Source: Holophagales bacterium UBA5704
GTDB taxonomy: Bacteria; Acidobacteriota; Thermoanaerobaculia; Multivoradales; UBA5704
Reading direction: 5' to 3'
DNA length: 64,000 nucleotides
Assembly: GCA_002420005.1 (NCBI GenBank)
Contig: DIHE01000038.1
Span: 14,525 to 78,524 of the forward strand
Shown here: positions 8,916-18,247 of the stretch, piece by piece
How positions within the stretch are numbered: position 1 is the stretch's first letter
How the letters are laid out: each line of letters starts with the position of its first letter
The notes under the pieces: generated by a model
Told to the model about the DNA's origin: nothing
Seen by the model: only the letters and a program-made list of their open reading frames with translations
Database searches by the model: none
Translations under genes and position numbers: made by a program

Positions 8916-10804
8916 GGCCGGATACGGTACACCCGGTCGCCGCCGTCGTCGTAGAGGAGCTGCACCCCCGGTTCCCTTTCGAACCGCTTGAGAAGCTTCC
9001 AGGCCCATTCCCGGTCGAGCCCGCTGCTGTGCAGAAGGATGTGGGTCACCCCCCGGTCGCGCAGAATGGCGAGCTGGTCCGGGTTCGGCACGGGCCAGCA
9101 GCAGCTCTCGCGGAAGCGGGCGTACACGTCGGGGATGTAGCCGCTGAAACCGTTGACCAGCGGCTTCCAGTGCAGGGTGGCGGCGACCATGTAGTCGATG
9201 TCGGTCGAGTCGTCCACCAGGGGAAGCTCCAGCACGCCGGCCACCCCTTCCTGCCGGGCCAGCCAGTGATAGACCGGCGCATAGTCCCGGTCGGGCGGCG
9301 ACGGGAACCACTCGAAGGGCTTCGGCGCGAGGTCGACCAGCAGCAGAAACGCTGCGGCGCAGCCGGCCGCGGTGTTGCGCAGGAGCGGCGAGCCGGCACA
9401 GCGAAGCCAGCGGTCGAGCTCGCGGGCGGCGAACCAGGCGATGGCGAGCGAGACGAAGGTGTAGAAGCGCGCCGCGACCCGCATCCCCGAGAGGCCGGGA
9501 ATCCACCGCATGAGCGGCTCGTAGACGATCGGGAAGGTCAGCGAGAAGGTGATCGCCGCACCGAGCAGCAGCCCGCGTTCCCAGGGGGACAGGTCCGCCA
9601 GGCGCAGCGGCCAGTTGCCGCCCCACCAGCGGCGCAGGCCGAGCGCGACGAGGCCCAGAGCCAGAGCCTGCGAGCAGAGGCCGTAATCGAAACCGTGGGC
9701 CGGCAGCGGGTCCACCCGGAACAGCGACCAGGTGGCGATCTCCCCGCGTGCCAGGCCGGCTCCGGCGAGGATCACGAGCAGAACGAGGGTGGTGGTCTGG
9801 AGACGTGAGAGGGGTCGCCGGGGCGCCTGGCGGCGCGCCAGCCCGCCGCTCACCGCGGCCGCCGCCACCAGCAGCGTCGGCAGAAGGCCGGCGAACAGCG
9901 AGTTTTCGTTCCGCCGCCAGTCCTTGGCGAGATCGCCGCCGTGCTGCATGCGGTCGGTCGGCGTGAAGTAGCTGACCAGCGAGGCGCCGTAGACCTGGAT
10001 CTCCAGGTCGGAGCGGGTGCGCGAGGAGGAGCCGCGGACGTAGGGGAGGAACAGCGCGACGAGCAGGACCGCGGAGGCCACCCCGGCCGGAATCAAGACC
10101 CGCAAGGCCGCCCGCAGCCGGTCCCGCTGCAAGAGCGCCGGAGCGCGCACCGCGAGCACCGCGGCCATCGGGAACAGGATCATGTAGGCGAGGTAGCTGC
10201 CGCCGGTCGCGTGCAGGGCGAAGAAGAGGACGAAGAGCGCGGCCCGGCGCCAGGTCGGGGTCTCCAGCAGGCGGTCGAAGGTCCACAAGGTCAGCGGGAT
10301 CCACCCCATGAGGAGCATCTGGAGGTGGCTCGTCTGGTCCCAGCGGTAGGAGGAGAAGGCGAAGATGCAGCCGCCCAGGAACGACGCGGCGACCCCGGTG
10401 CCGCACCGCCGCAGCACGTACCAGACCCCCCAGGCGCAGAGCACGAAAGAGCTGACGAAGAAGAGGTTGTAGACCGCCACCGCGGTCATCCCCGGGAACG
10501 CGGCGGTGAGCAGGGTGCCGGCGGCGGCCGGCCCGAGCAGGTTGTCGGAATAGGCGGTGACGCCGCGGGCCGGGAAGAAGAACGGCAGGTTCCAGAAGTC
10601 CGGCATCCCCAGACGCATCTGGTGCATGCCCCACTTGAGGACGGTCAGGTTGAACCAGGGGTCCCCGGTATCCGGCCCGATGTGGTCGGAGAACACCCGC
10701 CAGATCGGCCGCAGGTAGGCAAGCGACAGCCCCAGATACGCCACCGCTGCGAGGGCATGCTGGAAGAGGACCGGGAGGCGGGAGCGGGGAGGAGAGGCGT
10801 CCAT
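8912..10804 (-). CDS. Polytopic membrane protein, GT-C-like, of the polysaccharide locus
   Basis: A 630-residue protein with roughly 12 hydrophobic helices and a soluble C-terminal domain of about 130 residues. Near the N-terminus an acidic loop segment (DHIGPDTGDPW) precedes the second TM, like the acidic first-loop motifs of GT-C enzymes that use polyprenyl-phosphate sugars, although it is not a clean D-D/E pair. Start at 10804 is the first ATG with the hydrophobic N-terminus. It heads the leftward GT operon and is divergent from 10871. Functional assignment is from topology and context only. Confidence 0.75.
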   Translation of the reverse strand: MDASPPRSRLPVLFQHALAAVAYLGLSLAYLRPIWRVFSDHIGPDTGDPWFNLTVLKWGMHQMRLGMPDFWNLPFFFPARGVTAYSDNLLGPAAAGTLLTAAFPGMTAVAVYNLFFVSSFVLCAWGVWYVLRRCGTGVAASFLGGCIFAFSSYRWDQTSHLQMLLMGWIPLTLWTFDRLLETPTWRRAALFVLFFALHATGGSYLAYMILFPMAAVLAVRAPALLQRDRLRAALRVLIPAGVASAVLLVALFLPYVRGSSSRTRSDLEIQVYGASLVSYFTPTDRMQHGGDLAKDWRRNENSLFAGLLPTLLVAAAAVSGGLARRQAPRRPLSRLQTTTLVLLVILAGAGLARGEIATWSLFRVDPLPAHGFDYGLCSQALALGLVALGLRRWWGGNWPLRLADLSPWERGLLLGAAITFSLTFPIVYEPLMRWIPGLSGMRVAARFYTFVSLAIAWFAARELDRWLRCAGSPLLRNTAAGCAAAFLLLVDLAPKPFEWFPSPPDRDYAPVYHWLARQEGVAGVLELPLVDDSTDIDYMVAATLHWKPLVNGFSGYIPDVYARFRESCCWPVPNPDQLAILRDRGVTHILLHSSGLDREWAWKLLKRFEREPGVQLLYDDGGDRVYRIRP

Positions 10805-10870
10805 CGGCGTGCGCAGTCTACCGGAAAGCGGGTGATGGTACTCTTGGACGCCTTCGGCCGAGATCCACAC

Positions 10871-12634
10871 ATGAGTTTGCGTCCCCTTCACGCCGTCTGC
10901 CTCTCCCTCGTCCTCCTCGGCCTCGCCGGGTCGATCTACAAGATCCACTTCCCGCCCGGCCCGGTCGCCGACGAGGCGGCGTACGTCATGATCACCCAGA
11001 GCCTCTGGCACGATCACGACCTGGCGTACGACCACCGCGACCTGCAGCGCGCCTACCAGCTCTGGGACCAGGGTCCCTATGGCCTCATCCTGTTCACCCG
11101 CGACGGCGGCAAGAGCATGTTCTACGGCAAGCCCTACGCCTACTCGCTGGCGGCGGTGCCGTTCTACGCCGTGTTCGGCGCCCAGGGGATGGTGATCTTC
11201 AACATGGCCCTCTGGCTCGCCATGCTGTGGGCCGCCTGGTGGTTCTTCCGCGACCAGAAGGGGGCGACGGGCCTGTTCCTGGGCGGCTTCTTCTTCGCCT
11301 CGGCGGCCTTCTGCTACGTCTTCTGGATCCAGCCGGAAGTCTTCAACATGGCTTGCGTGTTCTTCCCGCTCCTCCTCTGGCACCACCTGCGCAAAAAGGA
11401 GGTCTGGAGCCCGCGCGACCTCTGGCTGCTCGCCGGAGCCGGAGCGCTCCTCGCCGCGGCGTTCGTCTCCAAGGAGCCGACCGTCGTGCTGGGCGCCCCG
11501 ATCGCGGTGGACCTCCTCTGGCGGCGGCGCTGGAAAGGGCTCGCGGCTCTCGCGGTGCCGTCCCTCCTCGGGCTCGTCCTCCTCCTCGGCGTCCAGTGGA
11601 AGATGACCGGCACCTGGAGCCCGTACCGCGACGTGCAGCGGCGCTCTTTCGAGAGCGACTACCCGATCGAGAGCTCGAAGGACCTCTGGCAGGCGTACCG
11701 CGGCACGAGCTTCGGCTCCTGGTCCGGCCTCGGGGTCGAGACGAGCGGCCGGATGTTCCTGCGCAACCTGGAATACTTTCTGATCGGGCGCCATACCGGG
11801 CTCCTTCCATACTTCCCCTTCGCCCTGTTCGCCCTGGGCCTTTATCTGGTGGGTCCGAAAGACCGCTCGCGCCATCTGTTGCTGCTGGCCGTGGCGGGGT
11901 ACTGCGTGGTCTTCCTGATCATCCGGCCGAACAACTACCACGGGGGCGCGGGCTTCCTGGGCAACCGCTACTTCGCGAGCATCTATCCGGCCCTGCTCTT
12001 CCTGCCGGGGCGGCTCTCCGCGCGGCGCAGCCTCGCCTTGCCCTTCGCCGCGGCCGGCCTGTGGACCGCGGCGGTGGTCGCCACGCCGATCCAGACGATC
12101 ACCCCGGAGGCGACGTTCCAGGCGCACGTGCGCATGCCGGCCTTTCAGGCGCTGCCGCGGGAGCTGACCCTGATCGGCTTCGGACGCATCCCCGGCTACT
12201 CCGTCCGCGACTGGGGGCAGGGAGCCTGGGTGGTTCCGAAGGAGAACTTCTTCTATATGGAACCGCATCCAAACGGCGTCTGGGTGCGCGGCGGCTCCCG
12301 CTCTGAGGTGACCATCGTCTCCCCGACGCCGCTCGCCGCGATCCGCTTCACCGCGTACTCGCTCTCGGCGGAGAACGTCCTCACCCTGGACGGCGGCGAG
12401 GAACGGGTGGTCGTCCGCTTCGACACCGACGCGAAGCGCAACGGCACGCCGGTCGAGGTGAAGCTCGACCCGGTGGCGAAGAACCTGGGGTTCTTCCCGG
12501 GAGCGCCGGAAGAGCACTTCTACCGGCTGATCCTGACCTCGACCGACGGCGTGATGCCGGCGCGCCGCGATCCCACGAACCAGGACTTCCGCTACCTGGG
12601 GACGTTCCTCGATTTCACCGGCGGAGGGATGTGA
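10871..12634 (+). CDS. Membrane glycosyltransferase-like protein (GT39/ArnT/PMT superfamily-like)
   Basis: A 587-residue integral membrane protein with an N-terminal TM, an acidic early extracytoplasmic loop (VADEAAYVMITQ, the position of the PMT/ArnT catalytic Asp/Glu), about ten more TMs and a C-terminal beta-rich domain from about residue 450. These traits fit GT-C enzymes that glycosylate lipids or proteins at the periplasmic face. An in-frame ATG at 10835 has a GGAAAG upstream and would add 12 residues, so the exact start is uncertain. The stop overlaps the next gene (TGATG). Confidence 0.75.
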   Translation: MSLRPLHAVCLSLVLLGLAGSIYKIHFPPGPVADEAAYVMITQSLWHDHDLAYDHRDLQRAYQLWDQGPYGLILFTRDGGKSMFYGKPYAYSLAAVPFYAVFGAQGMVIFNMALWLAMLWAAWWFFRDQKGATGLFLGGFFFASAAFCYVFWIQPEVFNMACVFFPLLLWHHLRKKEVWSPRDLWLLAGAGALLAAAFVSKEPTVVLGAPIAVDLLWRRRWKGLAALAVPSLLGLVLLLGVQWKMTGTWSPYRDVQRRSFESDYPIESSKDLWQAYRGTSFGSWSGLGVETSGRMFLRNLEYFLIGRHTGLLPYFPFALFALGLYLVGPKDRSRHLLLLAVAGYCVVFLIIRPNNYHGGAGFLGNRYFASIYPALLFLPGRLSARRSLALPFAAAGLWTAAVVATPIQTITPEATFQAHVRMPAFQALPRELTLIGFGRIPGYSVRDWGQGAWVVPKENFFYMEPHPNGVWVRGGSRSEVTIVSPTPLAAIRFTAYSLSAENVLTLDGGEERVVVRFDTDAKRNGTPVEVKLDPVAKNLGFFPGAPEEHFYRLILTSTDGVMPARRDPTNQDFRYLGTFLDFTGGGM

Positions 12635-13047
12635 TGGAACCGTCCAACGACGAGCCGCGCGTCGGCGAGGTGCTGAGCCGGCTGCGCGCCGGTGTGCGCC
12701 AACGCCAGGCCGAGCTGGCCACCGCGGGAGCCGGCGCCGACGAGGCCCGCTTCAAGCTGGTGGAGCTGACCGCCAAGGAGTACATCCGCGAGCCGATCCC
12801 CCTCTCGCCCCGACCGGTGGTGGGGAAGTGGCTGGTGTTCGCCCGCAAGGCATTCTTCCACGTCTTCATGAAGTGGTACCTGCGCCCCGTCCTGGAACAG
12901 CAGAACGCCTTCAACCAGAGTGCCGGCCGGCTGATCCAGGACCTGATCCAGGGTCAGGAGAAGCTCGCCCGGCAGCTGCGCGAGACGGAGGCGCGCCTGA
13001 TCGCCCTGGAGCGGCGCCTGCGCGCGACGCCGGAGAGCCCGGAGTAA
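12634..13047 (+). CDS. Small conserved accessory protein of glycosyltransferase locus
   Basis: A 137-residue protein of unknown function. The middle holds a conserved-looking stretch with aromatic residues (FHVFMKWYLRPVLEQQNAFN) followed by a predicted amphipathic or coiled-coil helix (residues 95-130: LIQDLIQGQEKLARQL, then E-A-R-L-I-A-L-E-R-R-L). I recognise this type of segment from N-terminal extensions of some polysaccharide-locus methyl- and glycosyltransferases, but here it stands alone. It is sandwiched between a GT-C-like and a GT4 gene with a TGATG overlap and a 6-bp gap, so it probably serves the same pathway. Confidence 0.7.
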   Translation: MEPSNDEPRVGEVLSRLRAGVRQRQAELATAGAGADEARFKLVELTAKEYIREPIPLSPRPVVGKWLVFARKAFFHVFMKWYLRPVLEQQNAFNQSAGRLIQDLIQGQEKLARQLRETEARLIALERRLRATPESPE

Positions 13048-13053
13048 AAACCG

Positions 13054-14100
13054 ATGCCCCAACGCATCGTCGTCTGTTCCACGAAAGTCCCGTTCTCCTA
13101 CGGCGGGGCCGAGATGCTGGCGGAGTCGTTGCGCGATGCGCTGGCGGCCCGGGGCCACACGGTGGACCTCGTCGAGTTGCCGTTCGCCTGGGCGGATCGG
13201 GTGCAGCTGCTGAAGAGCGGGCTGGCCTGGCGGCTGCTCGACCTCACGACTGCGGGCGGCCAGCGGATCGACCGGGTGATCGCCACCCGCTTCCCGTCCT
13301 ATCTGATCCGCCATCCCAACAAGATCGTCTGGCTCGTCCACCAGATGCGGCAGGTCTACGATCTCCTGGGAACTCCGCACAGCGACTTTTCGGAGGCGCC
13401 GCGCGACCGCCGGGTCGTCGAGATGGTGCGGGCGATGGACCGCCGTGCCCTCACCGAGGCGCGCGAGGTCTTCACCATCTCGCAGAACGTGGCCGGCCGC
13501 CTGAAGCGCTTCAACGACATCGCGGCCGAAGCGCTCTATCCGCCGCCGCGGCTGGAGGGGCGGTACCGGCCCGGCGCCTTCGGCGACTACGTCTTCACCG
13601 TCGGCCGGCTCGATCCGCTGAAGCGCTGCGACCTGCTGGTACGGGCGATGAAGCATGTCGAGACGCCGGTGCGCTGCCGCATCGGCGGCACCGGGCCGGA
13701 GCGGGAGAAGCTGGAGGCGCTGATCGAGCGGCTCGGCGTGCGCGACCGCGTCGACCTGCTCGGCTGGGTGGACGACCAGGACGTGCCCGCGCTCTACGCC
13801 AACGCCCTCGGTGTCTTCTACGCCCCCTATGACGAGGACTACGGCTACGTCACCGTCGAGGCCTTCAAGGCGGGAAAACCCGTGCTGACCGCCGCCGACT
13901 CCGGAGGCGTCCTCGAATTCGTCGAGGATGGCCGCAACGGGTTCGTCGTCCCCCCGGACGCCCCGCGCGAGCTGGCCGCCCGCATCGACGCCCTCTGGCG
14001 CGACCGGTCCCGGGCGCAGCACATGGGCGAAGAGGGGCGGGAGGACGTGGCGCGGATCGGCTGGGATCAGGTGGTGGCGCGGCTGACCGGCGAGGGGTGA
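13054..14100 (+). CDS. Glycosyltransferase family 4
   Basis: A 348-residue GT-B enzyme. The acceptor domain has STKVPFSYGGAEMLAE and a WLVHQMRQVYDL segment; the donor domain has FTVGRLDPLKRCDLLVRAM, IGGTGPE and YDEDYGYVTVEAFKAGKPVL. This resembles the GT4 proteins that often sit next to GT-C proteins in O-antigen/EPS clusters. Last gene of the rightward part of the polysaccharide locus. Confidence 0.9.
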   Translation: MPQRIVVCSTKVPFSYGGAEMLAESLRDALAARGHTVDLVELPFAWADRVQLLKSGLAWRLLDLTTAGGQRIDRVIATRFPSYLIRHPNKIVWLVHQMRQVYDLLGTPHSDFSEAPRDRRVVEMVRAMDRRALTEAREVFTISQNVAGRLKRFNDIAAEALYPPPRLEGRYRPGAFGDYVFTVGRLDPLKRCDLLVRAMKHVETPVRCRIGGTGPEREKLEALIERLGVRDRVDLLGWVDDQDVPALYANALGVFYAPYDEDYGYVTVEAFKAGKPVLTAADSGGVLEFVEDGRNGFVVPPDAPRELAARIDALWRDRSRAQHMGEEGREDVARIGWDQVVARLTGEG

Positions 14101-14123
14101 GCAGAGCCCCTCCCCCCTCCTTT

Positions 14124-14131
14124 GCTACAAT
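14124..14131 (+). promoter_or_regulatory. Candidate extended -10 promoter of valS
   Basis: GC-TACAAT, preceded by T to give TGCTACAAT, is an extended -10 element 57 bp before the valS start, in a short gap after the GT4 stop. No good -35 is visible. By-eye prediction. Confidence 0.35.
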
Positions 14132-14187
14132 CGCCGCCTCCCGCCGCACCGCGGCTGCCCGAACCTCATTTCGAAGGAGCTTCACCC

Positions 14188-16731
14188 ATGGCCGACATTC
14201 CGCAGCAGCCCTCGCTGGAGGGTCTTGAGACCAAATGGCTGGACCGTTGGGAGGCCGGCGGCGTCTACCGCTTCCGGCGCGACAGCCCCGCCGCGGTCTA
14301 TGCCATCGACACCCCGCCGCCCACGGTGAGCGGGTCGCTGCACGTCGGCCACGTCTTCTCCTACACCCACACCGACCTCATCGCGCGCTTCCAGCGGATG
14401 CGCGGCAAGGAGGTCTTCTATCCGATGGGCTGGGACGACAACGGCCTGCCCACCGAGCGCCGGGTGCAGAACTACTTCGGGGTGCGCTGCGATCCGCACC
14501 TGCCGTACGACCCGCACTTCGAGCCGCCGGCCAAGGCGGAGAAGCAGATCCCGGTCTCGCGGCGCAACTTCATCGAGCTCTGCCACCGGTTGACCCACGA
14601 GGACGAGAAGGTCTTCGAGGCCCTCTGGCGGCGCCTGGGCCTGTCGATCGACTGGACGCAGACCTACGCCACCATCGGCGAGGGCTCGCAGCGCGTCTCG
14701 CAGCAGAGCTTCCTCGACCTGCTCGCGCGCGGCATCGTCTACAAGCTGGAGGCGCCGACCCTCTGGGACGTCGACTTCCGCACCGCGGTGGCGCAGGCCG
14801 AGATCGAGGACCGGGAGATGACCGGCTCCTACCACCGCGTCCGTTTCGGCCATGCGGCGACCGGCGGCATCGAGATCGAGACCACGCGGCCGGAGCTGCT
14901 CCCCGCCTGCGTCGCCCTGGTGGCCAATCCGGACGACGAGCGGTACCGGCCGCACTTCGGCAGCCTGGTGACCACGCCGCTCTTCGGCGTCCGCGTGCCG
15001 ATCCTCGCGCACCGGCTGGCCGATCCGGCGAAGGGCTCCGGCATCGCCATGATCTGCACCTTCGGCGACGTCACCGACATCATCTGGTGGCGCGAGCTCA
15101 AGCTGCCGGTGCGCGCCGTGGTCGGCCACGACGGGCGGCTGCAGCCGGCGCCCTTCGGCGAGCCGGGCTGGGAGTCCGACGACGCCGAGCGCGCCCGCGC
15201 CGCCTATGGCGAGATCGCCGGCCTGCCGCTCCAGAAGGCGCGCGCGCGCATCCTCGAGCTGCTGCGCGAGAGCGGCGCCCTGGTCGGCGAGCCGCGGCCG
15301 ACCACCCACGCGGTGAAGTTCTATGAGAAGGGCGACCGCCCGCTGGAGATCGTCACCAGCCGGCAGTGGTTCCTGCGCACCCTGGAGCACCGCGAGGCCC
15401 TCCTCGCGCGCGGCGCCGAGCTCGCCTGGCATCCGGCGCACATGAAGGCGCGGTTCGACGCCTGGGTGCAGGGCCTCAACTCCGACTGGTGCATCAGCCG
15501 CCAGCGCTTCTTCGGCGTGCCGTTCCCGCTCTGGTATCCGGTGCGCGAGGACGGCTCGGTGGACTGGGACGCCCCCATCGCTCCACACCGCGACCGCATG
15601 CCGATCGATCCGTCGAGCGACGTGCCGGAAGGCTTCACCGAGGCGCAGCGCGACCAGCCGGGCGGCTTCACCGGCGATCCGGACGTGATGGACACCTGGG
15701 CCACCTCCTCGCTCTCGCCGCAGATCGCGGGCGGCTGGGGGTCGGACGACGCGCTCTTCCGCAAGGTCTTCCCGATGGACATGCGGCCGCAATCGCACGA
15801 GATCATCCGCACCTGGCTGTTCTCCAGCGTGGTGCGCGCCCACCTGGAGCACGATTCGCTGCCCTGGAAGCACGCGGCAATCTCCGGCTGGGTGCTGGAC
15901 CCGGATCGCAAGAAGATGTCCAAATCGAAGGGCAACGTGGTGACCCCGATCGCCACGCTGGAGGAATTCGGCGCCGACGCCGTGCGCTACTGGGCCGCCA
16001 ACGGCCGGCTCGGCGTCGACACCGCCTTCGACACCGGGCAGATCAAGATCGGCCGGCGCCTGGCGATCAAGGTGCTCAACGCCTCCAAGTTCGTGCTCGA
16101 CCGCGAGGTGGTGCCCGGCGAGGTGACCGAGCCGCTCGACCGCGCCATGCTCGCCGGTCTCGCCTCGCTGGTGGAGGACGCCACCGCGAGCTTCGAGGGC
16201 TACGACTACACGCGCGCCCTGGAGCGCACCGAGCGCTTCTTCTGGGGGTTCTGCGACAACTATCTGGAGCTGGTGAAGAACCGCGCCTACGGCAACCAGG
16301 GGGAAGCCGCGGCCGGCTCGGCCCACCGCGCCCTGCGCGAGGCGCTGTCGGTCCTCCTGCGGCTCTTCGCGCCGTTCCTTCCCTACGTCACCGAGGAGGT
16401 CTGGTCCTGGTGGCAGGAAGGCTCGGTGCACCGGTCGTCCTGGCCGGACGCGGCGGCGCTCCGTGCCCTGGCCGCCGACGGCGATCCGCTGGTGCTCGAC
16501 GTGGCCTCCGAGGTGCTGGGCGAGGTGCGCAAGGCGAAGACCGCGGCCAAGGTCTCGCTGCGCGCCGCGGTGCAGAAGGCCATCGTCCGCGACACCGCCG
16601 CCCGCCGCGCCGCCCTCGCCCGCGCCGAGGTGGACCTGTGCACCGCGGCGAACATCACGTCCCTGGAGACCGTGGACGCCGAAGCGTTCGGGGTCGAGGC
16701 GGAGATGACGCCGGTCGAGCCGGCAGCGTAG
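14188..16731 (+). CDS. valS: Valyl-tRNA synthetase
   Basis: Class I aminoacyl-tRNA synthetase charging tRNA-Val. The 847-residue protein has the HIGH-type motif HVGH (residues 52-55), the editing (CP1) domain with TTRPELLPACVALV, the KMSKSKGN loop near residue 577 and the anticodon-binding domain. The sequence around PPPTVSGSLHVGHVFSY and GWDDNGLPTERRVQNYFGV is the compact type familiar from actinobacterial ValS, without the long C-terminal coiled coil of E. coli ValS. The start at 14188 has AAGGAG eight bases upstream. Parts of its 3' end reappear at 18761-18802 and 21212-21254. Confidence 0.97.
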   Translation: MADIPQQPSLEGLETKWLDRWEAGGVYRFRRDSPAAVYAIDTPPPTVSGSLHVGHVFSYTHTDLIARFQRMRGKEVFYPMGWDDNGLPTERRVQNYFGVRCDPHLPYDPHFEPPAKAEKQIPVSRRNFIELCHRLTHEDEKVFEALWRRLGLSIDWTQTYATIGEGSQRVSQQSFLDLLARGIVYKLEAPTLWDVDFRTAVAQAEIEDREMTGSYHRVRFGHAATGGIEIETTRPELLPACVALVANPDDERYRPHFGSLVTTPLFGVRVPILAHRLADPAKGSGIAMICTFGDVTDIIWWRELKLPVRAVVGHDGRLQPAPFGEPGWESDDAERARAAYGEIAGLPLQKARARILELLRESGALVGEPRPTTHAVKFYEKGDRPLEIVTSRQWFLRTLEHREALLARGAELAWHPAHMKARFDAWVQGLNSDWCISRQRFFGVPFPLWYPVREDGSVDWDAPIAPHRDRMPIDPSSDVPEGFTEAQRDQPGGFTGDPDVMDTWATSSLSPQIAGGWGSDDALFRKVFPMDMRPQSHEIIRTWLFSSVVRAHLEHDSLPWKHAAISGWVLDPDRKKMSKSKGNVVTPIATLEEFGADAVRYWAANGRLGVDTAFDTGQIKIGRRLAIKVLNASKFVLDREVVPGEVTEPLDRAMLAGLASLVEDATASFEGYDYTRALERTERFFWGFCDNYLELVKNRAYGNQGEAAAGSAHRALREALSVLLRLFAPFLPYVTEEVWSWWQEGSVHRSSWPDAAALRALAADGDPLVLDVASEVLGEVRKAKTAAKVSLRAAVQKAIVRDTAARRAALARAEVDLCTAANITSLETVDAEAFGVEAEMTPVEPAA

Positions 16732-16795
16732 AGTCAGGAACCCCGGGACGCCCGGCGTGCGCCCCTGGTACGACCGCTGGTGTTACCATGGAGCC

Positions 16796-17035
16796 ATGAG
16801 CAGCGCGAAGATCGCCATCTCACTTCACCCGGATGCCCTTCGGGAGGTGGACCAGCTTGTCGGCGGAGGCTTGTTTCCCAGCCGGAGCAAGCTCATCCAG
16901 GACGCGGTCGCCGAGAAACTGCAACGCCTGCGGCGAGGCCGGCTGGCCCGGGAGTGCGCGCTCCTGGACCCTGCGGCTGAGCAGGCTGCGGCGGAAGAGA
17001 TCTTTCTGGGTGAGACCGAATGGCCCGCATACTGA
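16796..17035 (+). CDS. MazE-type antitoxin (ribbon-helix-helix)
   Basis: A 79-residue protein beginning SAKIAISLHPDALREVDQLV, a typical MetJ/Arc ribbon-helix-helix strand-helix pattern, followed by helix two (SRSKLIQDAVAEKL) and an acidic toxin-binding tail (DPAAEQAAAEEIFLGETEWPAY). It would neutralise the MazF toxin encoded next and autoregulate the operon. The start at 16796 is chosen because it begins just before the RHR beta strand; an in-frame ATG at 16788 and an upstream one at 16757 would give longer products. It overlaps mazF by 16 bp. Confidence 0.85.
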   Translation: MSSAKIAISLHPDALREVDQLVGGGLFPSRSKLIQDAVAEKLQRLRRGRLARECALLDPAAEQAAAEEIFLGETEWPAY

Positions 17036-17358
17036 GAGGCGACGTTCTCTGGGCCGATCTGGATCCCGTGCGAGGTCACGAGCAGGCCGGCCGGAGGCCG
17101 GTTCTCGTGTTGAGCCATGACGTCTTCAATGAGAGATCCCGCACGGTCATTGCCGTGGTGCTCACCAGCCAGGCGCCGGCCGCCGGTTATCCCCTGAATC
17201 TCGAGATCCGCTCCATCCCGCTCCCGAAGCGGTCCTGGGTCAAGATCAGCCAGATTCGCACCCTCTCGACTGATCGTCTCGGCGACCACCTCGGGCGACT
17301 GTCACCCGAGGAGCTGCAGAAGGTGGTCGAAGGGCTGAACGAAATCATCGGCGAGTAA
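17020..17358 (+). CDS. MazF/PemK-family mRNA interferase toxin
   Basis: A 112-residue type II toxin with family landmarks: RGDVLWADLDPVRGHEQAGRRPVLVLS (conserved RGD-x-x-x-x-x-L-x-P-x-x-G-x-E-x-x-x-x-RPVLV), the T-S-Q strand and the C-terminal helix with EELQKVVEGLNEIIG. MazF enzymes cleave single-stranded RNA at short motifs. It overlaps its antitoxin gene, as is usual. First toxin-antitoxin module of the valS-downstream island. Confidence 0.92.
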   Translation: MARILRGDVLWADLDPVRGHEQAGRRPVLVLSHDVFNERSRTVIAVVLTSQAPAAGYPLNLEIRSIPLPKRSWVKISQIRTLSTDRLGDHLGRLSPEELQKVVEGLNEIIGE

Positions 17359-17497
17359 CCCCGGACTCCCGGCGCGCGCCCCCTGGGAGCGCTGGCGTCT
17401 CGCCGGCATTCAAGAAGATGGGCCGAAGGCCCGGCCTGGCTTGGGAGGGGGGAGGCAGCAGGTGTGGAGAGCGGAGAGCGAGCCCGGCTTCACCGCT

Positions 17498-17782
17498 TCA
17501 CCGGGGCGGGTGGAGGGCCAGGGAGAGCTGCCAGCCGATGGCTCGCGCGTAGCGCTCCAGGGTGGAAAAGCGGATGCTGCCGGCGCTGTTCTCGATGCGG
17601 CTGATGGCGGACTTCTTCGTAGCCAGGCGCTCGGCCACCTGATCCTGGGTAAGGCCGGCCTCTTCGCGGGCCTGGCGGAGCAGGGCGCCGACTTTGAACT
17701 CGGTGTAGCCCGTTTCGAGACCGTCTGCGAACTCGGGATCACGCGCGGCGCGGGTCTGGGTGTATTTCGTGAGGTCGCTCAT
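17498..17782 (-). CDS. XRE-family antitoxin (HigA-like)
   Basis: A 94-residue protein with an HTH_3/XRE domain at about residues 30-85 (VGALLRQAREEAGLTQDQVAE, then ATKKSAISRIENS and STLERYARAIG). The LTQ-x-x-VA-x-x and S-x-ISRIE residues are the recognition-helix hallmarks. It lies downstream of and overlaps (ATGA) the toxin gene, giving the toxin-first order typical of higBA. Likely neutralises the toxin and represses the shared promoter. Confidence 0.87.
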   Translation of the reverse strand: MSDLTKYTQTRAARDPEFADGLETGYTEFKVGALLRQAREEAGLTQDQVAERLATKKSAISRIENSAGSIRFSTLERYARAIGWQLSLALHPPR

Positions 17783-18129
17783 GGTGTGTCCTTCCTTCCC
17801 AGGTAATCCTGGCGGCGGGCCGATGCGAGCTCGATCTCCCGCCGCGGAGTCTTCTCGGTCTTCTTCGCAAAACCACCTACGACCACAAATCGGTGGCCGT
17901 CCTGGAAGCCGATCAGCCGGAAGGCGTCTCCACCGTGCTGCGCCCGGGCTTCCCAGAGACCCTCGGTGTCAGCCAGCTTCTTGAAGTACTGGGCGGGAAC
18001 CGGGTCGAGCTGCTCCACCAGGCGCAGCACCCAGACCACCTTCTGTGCCTGCTTGCCGGTGAGGGTGTCAAGGAACTCTTCCACGGGGCAGGCACCGGAG
18101 GCGGCTCGGTAGAAGTAGACCTCTCGCAC
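17779..18129 (-). CDS. RelE/HigB-family (Gp49-like) toxin
   Basis: A 116-residue protein starting VREVYFYRAASGACPVEEFLDTL, with W-EAR, FRLIGFQDGHRFVVVGGFAKKTEKTP and the terminal E-x-A-x-x-R-x-x-D-Y, the standard pattern of the phage Gp49/HigB branch of RelE-like ribosome-dependent RNases. The start is taken as GTG at 18129 because this is where the family alignment begins; no strong RBS is visible. It precedes and overlaps the HigA-like gene. Confidence 0.85.
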   Translation of the reverse strand: MREVYFYRAASGACPVEEFLDTLTGKQAQKVVWVLRLVEQLDPVPAQYFKKLADTEGLWEARAQHGGDAFRLIGFQDGHRFVVVGGFAKKTEKTPRREIELASARRQDYLGRKDTP

Positions 18130-18231
18130 AGGGGGTAGGTTAACACAAAGGTGAACAGGCGACAGTGGTCCCGAGCCCAAGACCGGATGACAGCGATGTC
18201 GCGGTGCCAGGGGGAGGGAGATCGGATGGCG

Positions 18232-18240
18232 TGGTATAAT
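18232..18240 (+). promoter_or_regulatory. Extended -10 promoter (TGGTATAAT) for the candidate structured RNA
   Basis: A perfect TATAAT (18235-18240) with an upstream TG (TGG) forms an extended -10 element. The predicted transcription start is about 18247, which is exactly where the long-range closing helix of the candidate RNA begins. No -35 consensus is seen, as is common with extended -10 promoters. Confidence 0.5.
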
Positions 18241-18247
18241 CTGTCCC

